Source: Parapristionchus giblindavisi | Lineage: Eukaryota > Nematoda > Chromadorea > Rhabditida > Diplogasteridae | Reading direction: 5' to 3' | Assembly: GCA_943737045.1 (NCBI GenBank) | Contig: CALSFV010000056.1 | Coordinates: forward strand, 124,001 to 188,000 | DNA: 64,000 nt | Shown here: positions 11,495-22,558 of the stretch, piece by piece | Layout of the letters: every line of letters begins with the position of its first letter | Position numbering within the stretch: the stretch's first letter is position 1 | Position numbers and translations under genes: made by a program | The notes under the pieces: generated by a model | Databases searched by the model: none | Told to the model about the DNA's origin: nothing | The model's input: only the letters and a program-made list of their open reading frames with translations

Positions 11495-14400
11495 TTAAAA
11501 ACGGGACGCAATTCTATTCTCTTTAGACGCCGTTCGACCGCGGGTGCCATCGCGGGTTTTGGGCGTCTTTGGTGTCTTGGGCGGCAGAGTGGACTTGGTG
11601 TTGGCTCTGAAAGATTGTGTGAATTGATCGTGCATGATCAGATTTTGTGAATAGTAGAGCATTCCTTGAAAGAATAATAACTTTAAAGGAAATGATTGAT
11701 GGGATGATGTATTTTTTACAGGAACACTGTCGTCAAATGGGAGGAGTTGCAACTCATATCGAGATTTAAAAAATGCACCAACCCCCAACTAATTTAAAAC
11801 TCTCCGCTTTGGTAATGCTCTCTCGCTTTCTTTGTCTGCGAGAGAGGGTTGAAAGAGTAGTGAGTAAAATTAGCTCGGGTGTGCCTTTAATAACTGAGAA
11901 GAGCAAATAATAATAGGTGAAAAGGGTAGAGGTAACGATAAATCCGGTTATTCAAGGCACACGGAGTCCTGCGGGATATCAGTGCTGGTCCAGTGATAAT
12001 CTATAACTTACCATAATAGATAATAATAGGATAATGGTGATAACTTATAATAATCGGGAGAAATGATAATAAGCTCACACTGGATAGGGAAGTGAAATAA
12101 AGGGAGAATATCGATTGACACAAAGTATTATCGATTCAATCGATGAGCGACGGGTTGGCTGAAAACAGAATTCAAACATATTCACAATCACAATATTCAG
12201 CTAATAATTTTCAGTTGCTTGTTTAGAATTGAAATTTAGTGATCTTTTTTTCGGATTTCAAAATAGATTATTGATTGATTGGTTGAAGAACGTTATGGTG
12301 TTTCAGTAGGATCGCAAATTCCAAATAAGCGAGGGAATTCGAAGAACACATTCACATAGGTAATCCAATTCCCGGACAATAACAACACAAACAAATAAAT
12401 AAACCTTTTAAAAAATACTCACGGTGTCTTCAGTCGTGAGCCATTGCGAGGAGCGGAATTAGATCGCCTCAAAATAGATTATTGATTGATTGACCCTTGA
12501 TCTTATCATCTGTTTCTGTTTTTTGGTCTATGATGTCTCGACGTCCCCAAAGTCAACAAATTCTTGGGCAGTGAAAATCTTCGAAAACATATTTACTCTC
12601 CGCACTGACAACGAAAGCGAGAGAGCATTGCTAGAGCGGATAGTTTGAAATCAGCTCGTGGTATGTCTTTAAACCAACTTGGCAGCAGTCATGGGCGGTG
12701 GTTCAGTGGCAGTCTGATGTGTGGCACTCCTCGTCTTCGATCCTCTAGTCTCCAGTGATCTCCGTCTATCGGCAGTCGTACCTCGACTCTGATCACGACC
12801 CTGTCGCGTTTGACTCCCGTCACGCTGAGAAAGGAGGATTATTGATTACGACATTCAGGTGATCTTTGATCTTTGGAGGGTGGCATTTGTGATCAAGATA
12901 ATGAAATTTGTTTTGATATATTTTGAAGATCTTGGTGTGTGATGTTTGATCTTTGCTCACTTACCGGTCCCCGAGTGGGCGGTGCTTTGGCATTGGCAGT
13001 CATCGGCGCTCCTCTGGTAGCGATCGGTCGAATAGGGCCTTTGCGAGCATGTTGCTCTCTGGAATAGAACGGATGAATATATTACTTCATCGGTACATTA
13101 TGAACATAATAATAAATAAAATGGAAAGTTTAGTCTTATTTCATTTTCCTCGTCACTTTACATCAGTAAAACACGATTTCCTTTATTCGCATATTTCGTA
13201 AAATAGTTTTATTGTATTTTCTTGTCTGTGTGTACATAAACAAAAGCGTAATTGCGAAATTTGAGGCAGAAGTTTCGCATTCTAGAATATTTGGAAAAAA
13301 TCTAGGCGGCCTCTATTTTGTGCATCAGAACATTTTTTTCAAATACATTGAAATCAAAATGTGATTTCTACATAATGTTTAGGGGGCGATAAATCATTCA
13401 TTGGTAGTGGGCAGTTTTAAAAGTCGTCAAGACTACTGAGATGCAAAAGAAGAATAGAGGAAGGAAATGCAATCAAAGAGTACTGGGTGCGTCTTTTACC
13501 CGGTCATATCCAGGTTTTTAAAAAAATACTAATTTTTCGTGTTCTGGGACTGTCGGATGTAAGAAGAGCTTTTCCCCATGCACGAGTCCTACTCTTGATA
13601 AATGTGTTCTAATCCAAAAAAAATCGAATCGAAACTAATTTTTCACTAATTTTGAATCATGACAAGCCCTCAACAACAACGATTTAACCCACTTGCAGAA
13701 TGGAATATGCCTCTCTGCTGCGTTCTGGTTAAAATTGCGACCACAATACGAGCATTGGACGTAGTCTGAAATTAAATATTTTTGGTATATTTATAGACTA
13801 AAGGAGATGGATGAGTATTATGATATGATAAGCTTATAATGCCCGTTTACTTATTCTGCTCCTCTTCAAATGCACACTCTCTCGTCTGCTCTAACCGACC
13901 TCGCAACAAAGTTCGCAACTTTGTTCGCATCTTTTGGTCGCAACTTTGTTCGCATCTTTTGTTAGAGAGAATTAGAGAGCGTGTATTTCGAGAGATTTAG
14001 AGAAAAAGATGTGAACAAAGTTGCGAACTTTGTTCGCAACTTTGTTCGCATCTTTTTTGACAGATTGGACAGACCCATGATGAATATTTATCCCGTAATG
14101 TAATATCTTTTCCGGTTCAATTTTGAATAAAAATTGATTAGATGATTGAACAATCGATTGGCCCTCCAGATCCTTCGCAGTTTTATGTCATAATTGAACG
14201 TTCAGGTAATAATTTAAATTTTGTGTAATAATTTAAATAATTTGTGTTACAACAATAATTACCAGTAGGGGTAGAAGTTTTGGGAGGTGGAGGTAGAGGA
14301 GCGCCAGTCTTGATCGCGTAGTCGACCTTAAAAGTAATAAATAAACATACAATAATGCACATTAGCAAACTCGAGACGCGATTTTCGAGACGAGTTTTGA

Positions 14401-16705
14401 AAGCGCTGTTTCGCAAGCCAAACAGGTTTGCCTACTGAAAATTTCAAAATATATCAGGTGGTTGTTTATCAAACGCTTGTGACGTCACATTTGCCAGACA
14501 AGTTTCTATGTCAATAAAAGGATTCATACCTTCTTACTGGATGATACAGCATCGATGAAGTTATTATGCCGCTCTTTCCATTGTGTCTTCGGTCGAGGGA
14601 ATTGCCCGCCAAGCTGGAATATTCTTCTTCGGAAAAAATTCACGAAGGGAAAAGAAAAGCAGAGAAAACTTTCTGCGTTTTACATACACTCTCTCCTATT
14701 CAATTCGATTCTTTGCATGACCTTTTGTAGCTCAGGAAACATTTGCTCCATCTTTTAAAAAACAATTCTTTGATCCTTCATTCATTAGCAAAAATAGAAA
14801 AGTGTTCGCCTCTTGAGTGGAGAAATTCATCTGTCTTTTTGTGAGCGAGGATCTAAAGAGAACATCGTATGATCAAACTTTCGATGATACATTCGCCGCG
14901 AAACATCAAACTCTCAGGCCGATGTGAGGAATATTTTCGCTCTATCCCAGTTCGAATTAGATTATGACGCTACATTGAACTAGTACAGCGGATTCGAGAT
15001 AATCGCTAGTTTTGAGTGTGGTTGAAAGCATTCAGACACATGATTCTGTTTTGCTTTATGAATCAATGCACACTGGGAGCGATATGCTGACTCACAAGTG
15101 TACGAGTTCGTAGTCTGTCTCGAAATATAATTTATTGCCGCGGGAATATTTAATCAGTGTACGAAAGAAAATATATTTATTAGTTTCGCACTTATTGTAA
15201 CCAGCTAAGGCATTTTTTCTTCGAACAGATACAAATAATAAATTCTTAATTACAAAAAATTTCTACTCTAAATATGTGATAAATATGTCATAAATATGTG
15301 AATATGAATAAAGTACATGCGAAACTTGTATTATAAATTATTAACTTAATTGCCATTATCAGTTTCGGTTTTTAGATCCCTATAGTGGACCAACGCATCG
15401 TTTTCCGACCACATCTACTATACACTATGGTAGCTAGGCGACCCCATTTTCACTCTCTCAATAAACAACAACCGAAGTGCTACTAGTGTATTGTAACTAT
15501 ATTTTATTATCTGTTTTCGATAAACAATACCAGTATCTTATGGCAGAATCTATTATTATGCACATACATTTTGAAATGGCTTCCACAGCTTTTCGGGAGT
15601 GGTCGTGGTGTGACAGAGAAAAAGAAGGGAGTAAACAAAAAAGAGAGAGCACAGACGGTTAAAGTCATGGTGTACCAAATCGTAATTTTGTTGAGTTATT
15701 TTTACTCCCCGCTGGGCAACACTCTCGCAGATCAGAGAGTTTAAAATTAACTCGAAGTTGTCCCTTGAAAAGTACCTTTTCCTTTTCATGTGCTGCTCTC
15801 CGAACATCTTGAATCGTAATATCTGATCCTGATGAAGGCAATAAGTTAACGAAAAAATGAAAATCGTAAAATCAATAATATCAATCAATACCAGTTGCTC
15901 GCTGCTTGCCAGAGTCGAACGGTTTACGGTTTAGTTTGCTCAGCTTCTTGCATACCGGCTCGTGTTTCTCCTAAATAAAATGATTGTTTGATCTCTGAAC
16001 TTTGATCTTTGATCTTTGATCTTTGGTCACTTACCAGCGACGATTTGATAAATCTCCTGCCGCAATTCTTGCACGCATATGTGGGCTCATTGTCGTCTAA
16101 AAATATCGATTCATGAAATTATTTAAACGGTCAATAATTCAATATCTCATGCATTTTCGTAATAGAGACAGAGTGCTACATCTACAGTAACTTATATCTA
16201 CAGTACTAGAAAGGAAAAGCTACGGTCGTTTACTAATTATAGAATTGGAATAGGTTACAGTACTACAAATAAACATGCCGTTCATGACGGCCTCCTTGGA
16301 ATCTATATCAGAATATTGATTATTATTTGTTTAAATTAAATTATTTAAATTGATTTTGGAAAATTCTGAAGCATCTGCCACTATCGTTTTTGAGTTTAAA
16401 AGCAGCTGATTTTCCTCTATCATGAAAAAGATACAAAACAATTCAGGGAGCATTTAATATAAGTTAATAGATTTATTAACTTTATATTTATCCAAGTTCA
16501 AAATCAAGAGCCTCAGGAAAAATTTGGATTTCCCAAAAATATTCCACACATTTTATCTCATTGTCAGGAAGAAATGAATGAAAGACCCTTACACGGATCA
16601 TAGTGGAGCGTCGATTCACCGAATCTCTGATCGCTTTTCCCACTTTTTGCCCTACTTAGAAGCGAAGAGAAAAGACGACTTACAGACATCTTCGGTCTTT
16701 CCCAT
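11495..16705 (-). CDS. ZC2HC1: ZC2HC1-family C2HC zinc-finger protein
   Basis: Eleven exons on the minus strand, in order of transcription: 16684-16705, 16035-16096, 15892-15970, 15096-15118 (tentative), 14530-14613, 14263-14326, 13693-13765, 12965-13058, 12679-12824, 12423-12467, 11495-11606. All junction phases agree, giving 267 residues. Finger 1 is C16-x2-C19-x11-H31-x3-C35, followed by the family signature RKPFDSGKQR. PKTQWKERHNNFIDAV (exon 5) and LPPPPKTSTP precede finger 2, C116-x2-C119-x11-H131-x3-C135 (YVQCSYCGRNFNQNAAERHIPFC). The C-terminal 130 residues are basic and disordered. Exon 1 is 22 nt. The 23-nt exon 4 has a weak acceptor but is the only piece I found that restores the frame between exons 3 and 5. 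Animal ZC2HC1 proteins are of unclear function, some linked to cilia or sperm. Confidence 0.9.
11787..11890. repeat. MITE-A hairpin copy 1
   Basis: Left arm aactctccgctttggtaatg, centre CTCTCTCGCTTTCTTTGTCTG then gcgagagag, right arm decayed, ending aaaattagctcgggtgtgcc. It lies in the last intron of the ZC2HC1 gene. Confidence 0.8.
12590..12675. repeat. MITE-A copy 2 (truncated)
   Basis: The text actctccgcactgacaacg, agcgagagagcattgctag and agcggatagtttg matches the MITE-A hairpin with one end shortened. It directly abuts exon 9 of the ZC2HC1 gene, so the donor of that exon (gttggt) lies within a few bases of the element. Confidence 0.7.
13905..14056. repeat. Imperfect inverted/tandem repeat of a GCAACTTTGTTCGCA unit
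   Basis: TTCGCAACTTTGTTCGCATC occurs at about 13915-13970 and again at 14030-14052, with reversed copies (gaacaaagttgcgaac) at 14008-14030, so the segment can fold on itself. It lies in the intron between exons 6 and 7 of the ZC2HC1 gene. Confidence 0.75.
15690..15775. repeat. MITE-A relic (decayed)
   Basis: tactccccgctgggcaacac, tctcgcagatcagagagttt and aaaattaactcg retain the order of the MITE-A right half with many changes. It lies in an intron of the ZC2HC1 gene. Confidence 0.45.
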
Positions 16706-17647
16706 TGTGAGTGTCCAAGTAGAAGAGGAGTAGCAGTGGATCTTCCTCTCAGTCCTATAGGATCTCTCCCTCTTGGATATATCTCTCCCTCTGCCTCTCT
16801 CACCCGAGTACTCCTATAGTCTTTTCTCCCTTTCCCCCCTTTGGAGTGGTGGGGGGGGGGGGGGAAGACGTTGCTTAGTGACGACGCCAACCAACGCGAG
16901 GCGAGGACAATTATCTACTCCATATCTGCTTCTCACATCCTCTGCCTCTATCTATATCTCTCCCTCTACCTTTCTCTGTTTTCCCCTCTACCTCTCCCTC
17001 TCCCTCTGCCTCTAGATTTCGCTGACCATAGTGGACAATAGGGAAGAAGAGATGAGGAAAAAGTATCCTTGAATAGACTTTTCGTACACTTTTTAGGTGC
17101 TCCTCTTGGATGAAATATATCAGATACTGAACTTAAATTCACACAGAAAAGATACACATCCATGGCTAAACCGTTTGTTATGAGAAGTTCAAAGATCGGG
17201 CAAGAATGAACCATCGAAAGGCCCCAAAATATTAATCAGCACATTTGTTCAAGACTCACCTATAATAAATGCCCCGTGTGTGAGCTATCATTTGTTTATA
17301 GATAGCTTGTTCAAGGCACACCTCGATCTATTTTGACAACACCCTGACAATGTTCTCTCGTAATTAAAGAAAGCGAGAGAGCATTACCAGAGCGGAGAGA
17401 TTCAAATTAGCTCGTGGTATACCGTTGAATATAACAAAATGAATAAGATATTATCAATGCTGCAATGATTTCCCTAAGCATTCCTTGAATCCTTATCACC
17501 ATCGATTGATTTACCGACGTCATTCCTCCATCGATAGTAACACGTTTGTCTCATTCCAACTGTAGCGATATCGAGATTGGGAGAAGCTGATAAGACGAAA
17601 TTCCCAATATAAACAGTGACAATCGCTGATATCACTTCACCGTAGCG
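16706..17647. other. Divergent 5' region between the ZC2HC1 and saposin genes
   Basis: About 940 bp separate two start codons pointing apart, so both promoters should be here. The stretch holds CT-rich low-complexity DNA (16770-17010), a run of 14 G at 16851-16864 and a MITE-A copy. No third gene is supported; the open frames over the CT tract are compositional. Confidence 0.6.
17310..17412. repeat. MITE-A copy 3
   Basis: Starts aaggcacacctcgatc, centre tctcgtaattaaagaaagcg, right arm gagcattaccagagcggaga and ttcaaattagctcgtgg. It is the only full copy outside an intron, lying in the presumed promoter of the saposin gene. Confidence 0.75.
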
Positions 17648-19666
17648 ATGATCAAGACTATTTTTGCGCTCTCAGGTAATCGATTATCGATTGAATATTC
17701 CCTAATTCACGATTAATGAACCATTTTTGCGGATGCGATGGCTAAAAGCATGGGGAAAAATGCAAATAAAAACCTCGACATCGTTCTTCAAAATCGTCCA
17801 TAACTATCTACAGTATCTCTCAAATTCTCAAATCTCCCATAATCTATCGTAACCTACCGTAACCTACCGTATTCCAGCCTTGGCTGCTGTTTCGTTGTCA
17901 CTGGTGATTCCTCAACAACGGAACAAAGTCGTCGTGTCCAACTCTAATGATGAGTGCGGAGCTGTGACCGTCGCCGCTGTTGCTTTCTTCAATGCCAAAT
18001 GGCAGAAGGGTTCGTCGATTATTATAATATTTATTTTTACTTTTTACAAACTTTTCGTGATTTAAATATGTTTCATGCGTGATACAAGCATGTAGTGGAA
18101 TTGAGATATCTGATGGAACCATAAAAGCCGATTTCATTTAAAACATCATTTATATCAAGGGTATATAGAGTACAGTAGGAAGTATTCTTCCACACAGTAT
18201 GCAGAAAAAATGGTGAGATTTTTTTAGACTGCTACAAAATATATTAATAAATGTGTGCATGAATATTTCATGAATACATTCACCCACTGTAATCATTATT
18301 TGGTTGGACGATTTGGAAATTGTCCAGCCCCGAATATATTCTTAAAGAAGGGGACCCACGAGTTTTTTCGTGACTAAACTGGCCAGACAGAACTATTCAT
18401 CACATCTCCTTGTATACAAAAACAATTTTCTCTAAAATTTTAGATGCTCCAGAATACCGTAATTCGGACTTAAAGTTCATTGATATGCCCAGGGAAGGGC
18501 GCGAGTTTTTGAAATTGTATAGAAAATTGCAAACGGGAATCGAACCCGTGTGGCGCGGTTACAAGCGCTGACTACTAACCACTGAGTCACACGCTCTACG
18601 CAGTCAAATCTAATAGAGAACAGAATGTCACTTCCTATGTCCCACGTTCTTCATGTCAATAGCGCAGCCCAAATCTCGTGGGTCCCCTTCTTTAAAGTTT
18701 GCAATCGTTGGATGACAATGGTTGTTGTGTGTTGCCTGATTGACTTGTGATTGTTAGTGGTGAAGGCAATGGCGATCACTGATAGGAGCACGTGTTGTAG
18801 GATAGAGTGATCACGCGACTCATTTTTGTTGATTTTTGATTGTTTGACTAGGATAGACCATACACAATGGAACTGCATAGAAAAAGAAATCAAACAATAT
18901 GATTTGCAATATCCGTTGCTTGATATTTAATTAAAACATTTATATTTAAAGTGCATGCATACTTATTCTTGTACATCTATTAATAATATTAATTTAATTG
19001 CCTACTCATTTCACACATTATATCACATTCATAAAAAAAAATATCAATCAACAGCAACAATGACCTCTATTGAGCGATTAGGACAGAACGATTAGTATAT
19101 TTATGATGTACGTTAAATAAAGAATGATCTATGATAAATAATAGGAGTCAATAAATCAAAACAGCTTGAGCAATAAATCGATAAATCAATATCCTTCTAC
19201 AGTAGCCGCAACCGGAAATGCTGCTTCGGGAGATCACAAGTGTCCCATCTGCCAAGATCTTGTCATTCTCGCCGATAACTACCTTGACTGCGCTGAGGTT
19301 CGTGACCTTTGATCTTTGATTTTTGATCTTTGATCTCTCCGTCCATCAGTCATCGATCGAGCAAGCATTGATCTTTGATCTTTTGATATCGATCTTTGAT
19401 CTCTCTATTTTCAGGGTATGCTTCAATCAAAGCTCGATGACAGATGCGAGTCCACCTTCACTGGATTCCTCCAAGACGTCTGCTACGATCTCGTCAACGG
19501 AATCATCGATGATGTGGGATATTTTAAAATAAATCAATAGATATCTTCCATCAATCAATAAAATCGATATTTGCAGCTGCAAAAGGACACTGATAAGGAG
19601 GTAGATCCCGATAAGATCTGCGGAAACCTCGTCGGACCCGACTGCAAGATGCCCACTACCCATTAA
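17648..19666 (+). CDS. Secreted saposin-B domain protein (saposin-like/caenopore type)
   Basis: Five exons join to 147 residues: 17648-17675, 17878-18009, 19203-19297, 19415-19513, 19577-19666. Residues 1-20 (MIKTIFALSALAAVSLSLVI) form a signal peptide. The saposin-B cysteines are C67-x2-C70, C96, C108, C133 and C141. Their spacings (25, 11, 24 and 7 residues) match the six-cysteine saposin fold; C36 and C83 are extra. Saposin-like proteins act on lipids, and nematode members include pore-forming antibacterial effectors of the gut. Which applies here cannot be told from sequence. The 1.2-kb intron 2 carries a TTAA-flanked hairpin element. The acceptor of exon 2 follows three tandem taacctaccg units. 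Confidence 0.9.
18346..18691. mobile_element. 346-bp inverted-repeat element B with TTAA target duplication
   Basis: Ends are AGAAGGGGACCCACGAG and its exact complement (17 bp), flanked by TTAA at 18342-18345 and 18692-18695. The element has no coding capacity and contains a tRNA-like unit. A TTAA duplication is typical of piggyBac-type insertion, but the terminal bases do not give a sure family. Confidence 0.75.
18528..18598 (-). other. Degenerate tRNA-like unit inside element B
   Basis: On the minus strand a perfect D stem (GACT/AGTC), a TTGTAAC-type anticodon loop (TGT, threonine-like) and a perfect T arm (ACGGG-TTCGATT-CCCGT) occur in order. The anticodon stem has only four pairs with an eight-base loop, and the acceptor stem does not pair, so a functional tRNA is unlikely. 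Confidence 0.6.
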
Positions 19667-21054
19667 TAATTATGTATATTGTGATAAATATTGATTTTTT
19701 CGTGAAGAGGACAGCGATGACGCAACAATATACAACAAAGCCTTTTGTCGAACAAAAAGCAGAAAACGGCAGATAAATAATGCGTAACAGGCATACTAAC
19801 TATTTCGATATTAACCATTTTAATCTATGATTTTTTTAAATCTTTAATCGACGCTATATGCTATAGCCTAGCTACTAGGGACACTAAATGTCTTCCAAAA
19901 GGAAAGATACGAAGAACTTCCGAACAGTATGCAACATGCACATCATTTGTATTCATAGATTCGGTAGTATTCCTTACTAGTAAATTCACCAATTTCCGTT
20001 ATCCTTTAGCTATCTTTGTATTACTTCCGATTCTGAAGAATGGTAACGCCATTCCCTTTACTATATGTTTCAGAAACTCATCAATAGAGGCATTGGCCGA
20101 AACATTCTGTTAAGAAACCCATTTGCTAATGATAATCGTTTATCGTTTCTTAGACAAGAGAAAATAACGATATTCTATGTAATATTAAAAAAGTAAGAAC
20201 GACGAAAAACAGCTTTGATACTTACGAAAAAGTGAATTTTTTGGCATCTTGGTAGGCAACATTATTTGTCACCGATGTGAGCATGACTTGTAATGTCGTC
20301 AATTAAAATTACCACATTTAGTACTTTTTACTGAAAAATATGTATTTATTGATTAGATGTTTGACATTTTATTCGAGCTGCATAAGTTAATATTTTTTAG
20401 TACAAAGTTACTTCACGCCTAGCCACCTAGGGAGGCAAAGATGGAAAGTTGGTACAGAAAGCTGGCCAGCTGTAGATTCTCTGGCTGAGTATGGAGAGGA
20501 GCTCAAAATCACAAATCGAACGAGAGAGAGAGAACAACGCGCGCTCCTCCTACGCTAGATCAGATCACTCTCGCCTAACCCGCCTGGGGTGCGCCGCGCG
20601 CTTTCATACCCTCTCGCCTCCTCACTTTATCAGTGGGTATGATGGCAGCCTAATCCATTCTCCGAGATTGTTCAATTCATCACTGCTGCTTGAGGCGGCC
20701 TCGGTCAGCGAGTTCTTCGTTGGCTAGTGGGCTCGACCACCGCGGTGATGATGAGCAACGAAGCTGACAGAACGGCTCTGACCCACCAACAATTTTGTTT
20801 GATTTTATTTTAAAATCCGATTACGCCTTCACAAATCTTTTTTGATTGCTTTATATTAAGTATTCATATCACGATTTAGTAACCATCTTCGTTTGTTCTG
20901 TTAGAAATGACTGGATTCTTTTTTTTCAATAATTAATTCGTTTTTTTTAAAGATTGTGTTGATAATCAACAAATGCTGCATTAAGAACTCTTGATTATTG
21001 ATTGAATATTAGCAAGTTGAACGATAAGAGACAGATACGGTAGATCAATATCGA
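19667..21054. other. Spacer with a GC-rich island at 20490-20790
   Basis: The first 800 bp are AT-rich with no supported exon. The island at 20490-20790 is GC-rich, has no splice-consistent reading frame and contains GGTGATGATGAGC and two CTGA tetramers. It could be a noncoding RNA or a relic, but nothing decisive is visible. Confidence 0.4.
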
Positions 21055-22032
21055 TTAAGTCTTGTCGAGCTGTGGTCCGCCTACTTGTATGGCGTTGTCC
21101 ATGCAGCCGAGCTTTGCGGCCGGTCCGAATCCGATTGAGTAAGTGACCGGAACGTCCGGATTGGTCGGCAGAATGTCACACTGAATGATGAGTCAATTAG
21201 AACAGTAATCTTATCTTGTTAGGACAAAATATGCAAATATATCACAGTAACACGTAGTTAAAAGAAAAACGTTGTTACCTGGACAGCCTTATGTGCGTAG
21301 GTCATCTCGCAGTCTTGACATACGGCAAATGAGAACAGCACGTCGAGTCCATCTTTCCTAAATTATTCAGGCAACTCGTTTTGAATCTAATTAGGAAATT
21401 TTTGAATCTAATTAAAGCGACGAATCTTATTAGGAGATTTTTGAATCAAATTATGTGATTTTCGAATCTAATTCTGTCGCGTTTCGAGATCATCGCGCTA
21501 GAAATAGTACGTTAAATATACGTAAAAAGAACGATCCGTTAAAAGAACGATCCTATTGATCTACAACGCAATAAATGTTTTCAGCCTTACTACCGTTAAA
21601 ATCTGAATATTACAGTATAGGTACAAGCCATACGAGCTCTGCTACAGTAATCCGTAACATCTAGGAAAACCTCACGGACCGTTTGACGAACTTGAATCGG
21701 ACAGACTTCACATTCTTCTTGCCTGCTTTCAAGAGGATCTCGATGAGGCGGGCCTCCAACTGCAAAGATGAAAGATTAATGATCAAACTTATTGTATTTG
21801 ACTATTTCCGAGATCAAAAATCAAAAATCATATATTGACTACTGCTGAAATCAAAGATCAAACTACATATATTCAACTATTTCTGAGATCAAAGATCAAA
21901 TAGTATATGCCGTATATTCCAAAGATCAAATATTATTCTACAGTATGATTGGTCATTTTATCGATCAAAGAAACAAATAATACCTACATCAGCGACTTCG
22001 GACCACGTCACGCGTGTTTCGTGAATGCTCAT
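21055..22032 (-). CDS. Small unrecognised protein, 4 exons
   Basis: Exons on the minus strand: 21988-22032, 21680-21759, 21279-21357, 21055-21180, giving 109 residues from MSIHETRVTWSEVAD to VGGPQLDKT. The middle is basic and amphipathic (LEARLIEILLKAGKKNVKSV), followed by VLFSFAVCQDCEMTYAHKA and a proline-rich end with two more cysteines. No signal peptide or membrane segment is seen and I do not recognise the family. The last two exons have clean splice sites and in-phase joining. The exon 2 donor is uncertain: gtccgt at 21674-21679 keeps the frame, whereas the stronger gtgagg four bases away does not. It lies 526 bp downstream of memb-1 on the same strand, so cotranscription is possible. 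Confidence 0.6.
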
Positions 22033-22558
22033 ACTTGCAGTCGACCGCTCGCAATGATAACTAGTAGACAAAGTGAAATGAAGAATGATATCGTGCAAAC
22101 AAGACTTGAATGATAATCAGAGATGATAGATTCGTGATATGCTATACCTTATTCCGAAGATCGAAGCAATTATACCGTAACCCAGATGGTAATGATCATA
22201 TATTTGTACCATAACCCAGATGCCAATGATCATATATTTTACCGTAACCCAGATGGCAATGATCATTCTACCACAATCCAAAGATAAAAAATCAAATATT
22301 TATCAGGTGTGCATTATCACAGAATTATCATCACAACACATTAAATACAATATAGAAAATAGCATAAACAGCACGAGTTTAATGTATTAGCACTATCATA
22401 CAATTGAATCGAATAATAAATATTACACAATTACACACTGGGTGATCCTAAACAGATGCAATAAATCGATAAGTTAGAAGACCAAGACTTTCATACAGTA
22501 TCTTTGTTCAACATCGGATGAATCAAAAATATACCTACAGTATGCCCTGCTACCGTAA
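22033..22558. other. Short spacer between memb-1 and the small minus-strand gene
   Basis: About 520 bp of AT-rich DNA with three imperfect tandem copies of taacccagatggnaatgatcat at about 22170-22270. No gene is seen. Confidence 0.6.

Noticed and set aside
18528..18598. Functional tRNA-Thr(TGT) gene
   Set aside because: The acceptor stem does not pair and the anticodon loop has eight bases; it also lies within a transposable element.
19889..19980. Short frame MSSKRKDTKNFRTVCNMHII
   Set aside because: Thirty codons, no flanking splice signals, AT-rich surroundings and no family.
20735..20785. Box C/D snoRNA or U3-like RNA
   Set aside because: Box-like words are present, but the spacing is too short for a normal C/D snoRNA and no terminal stem was found.
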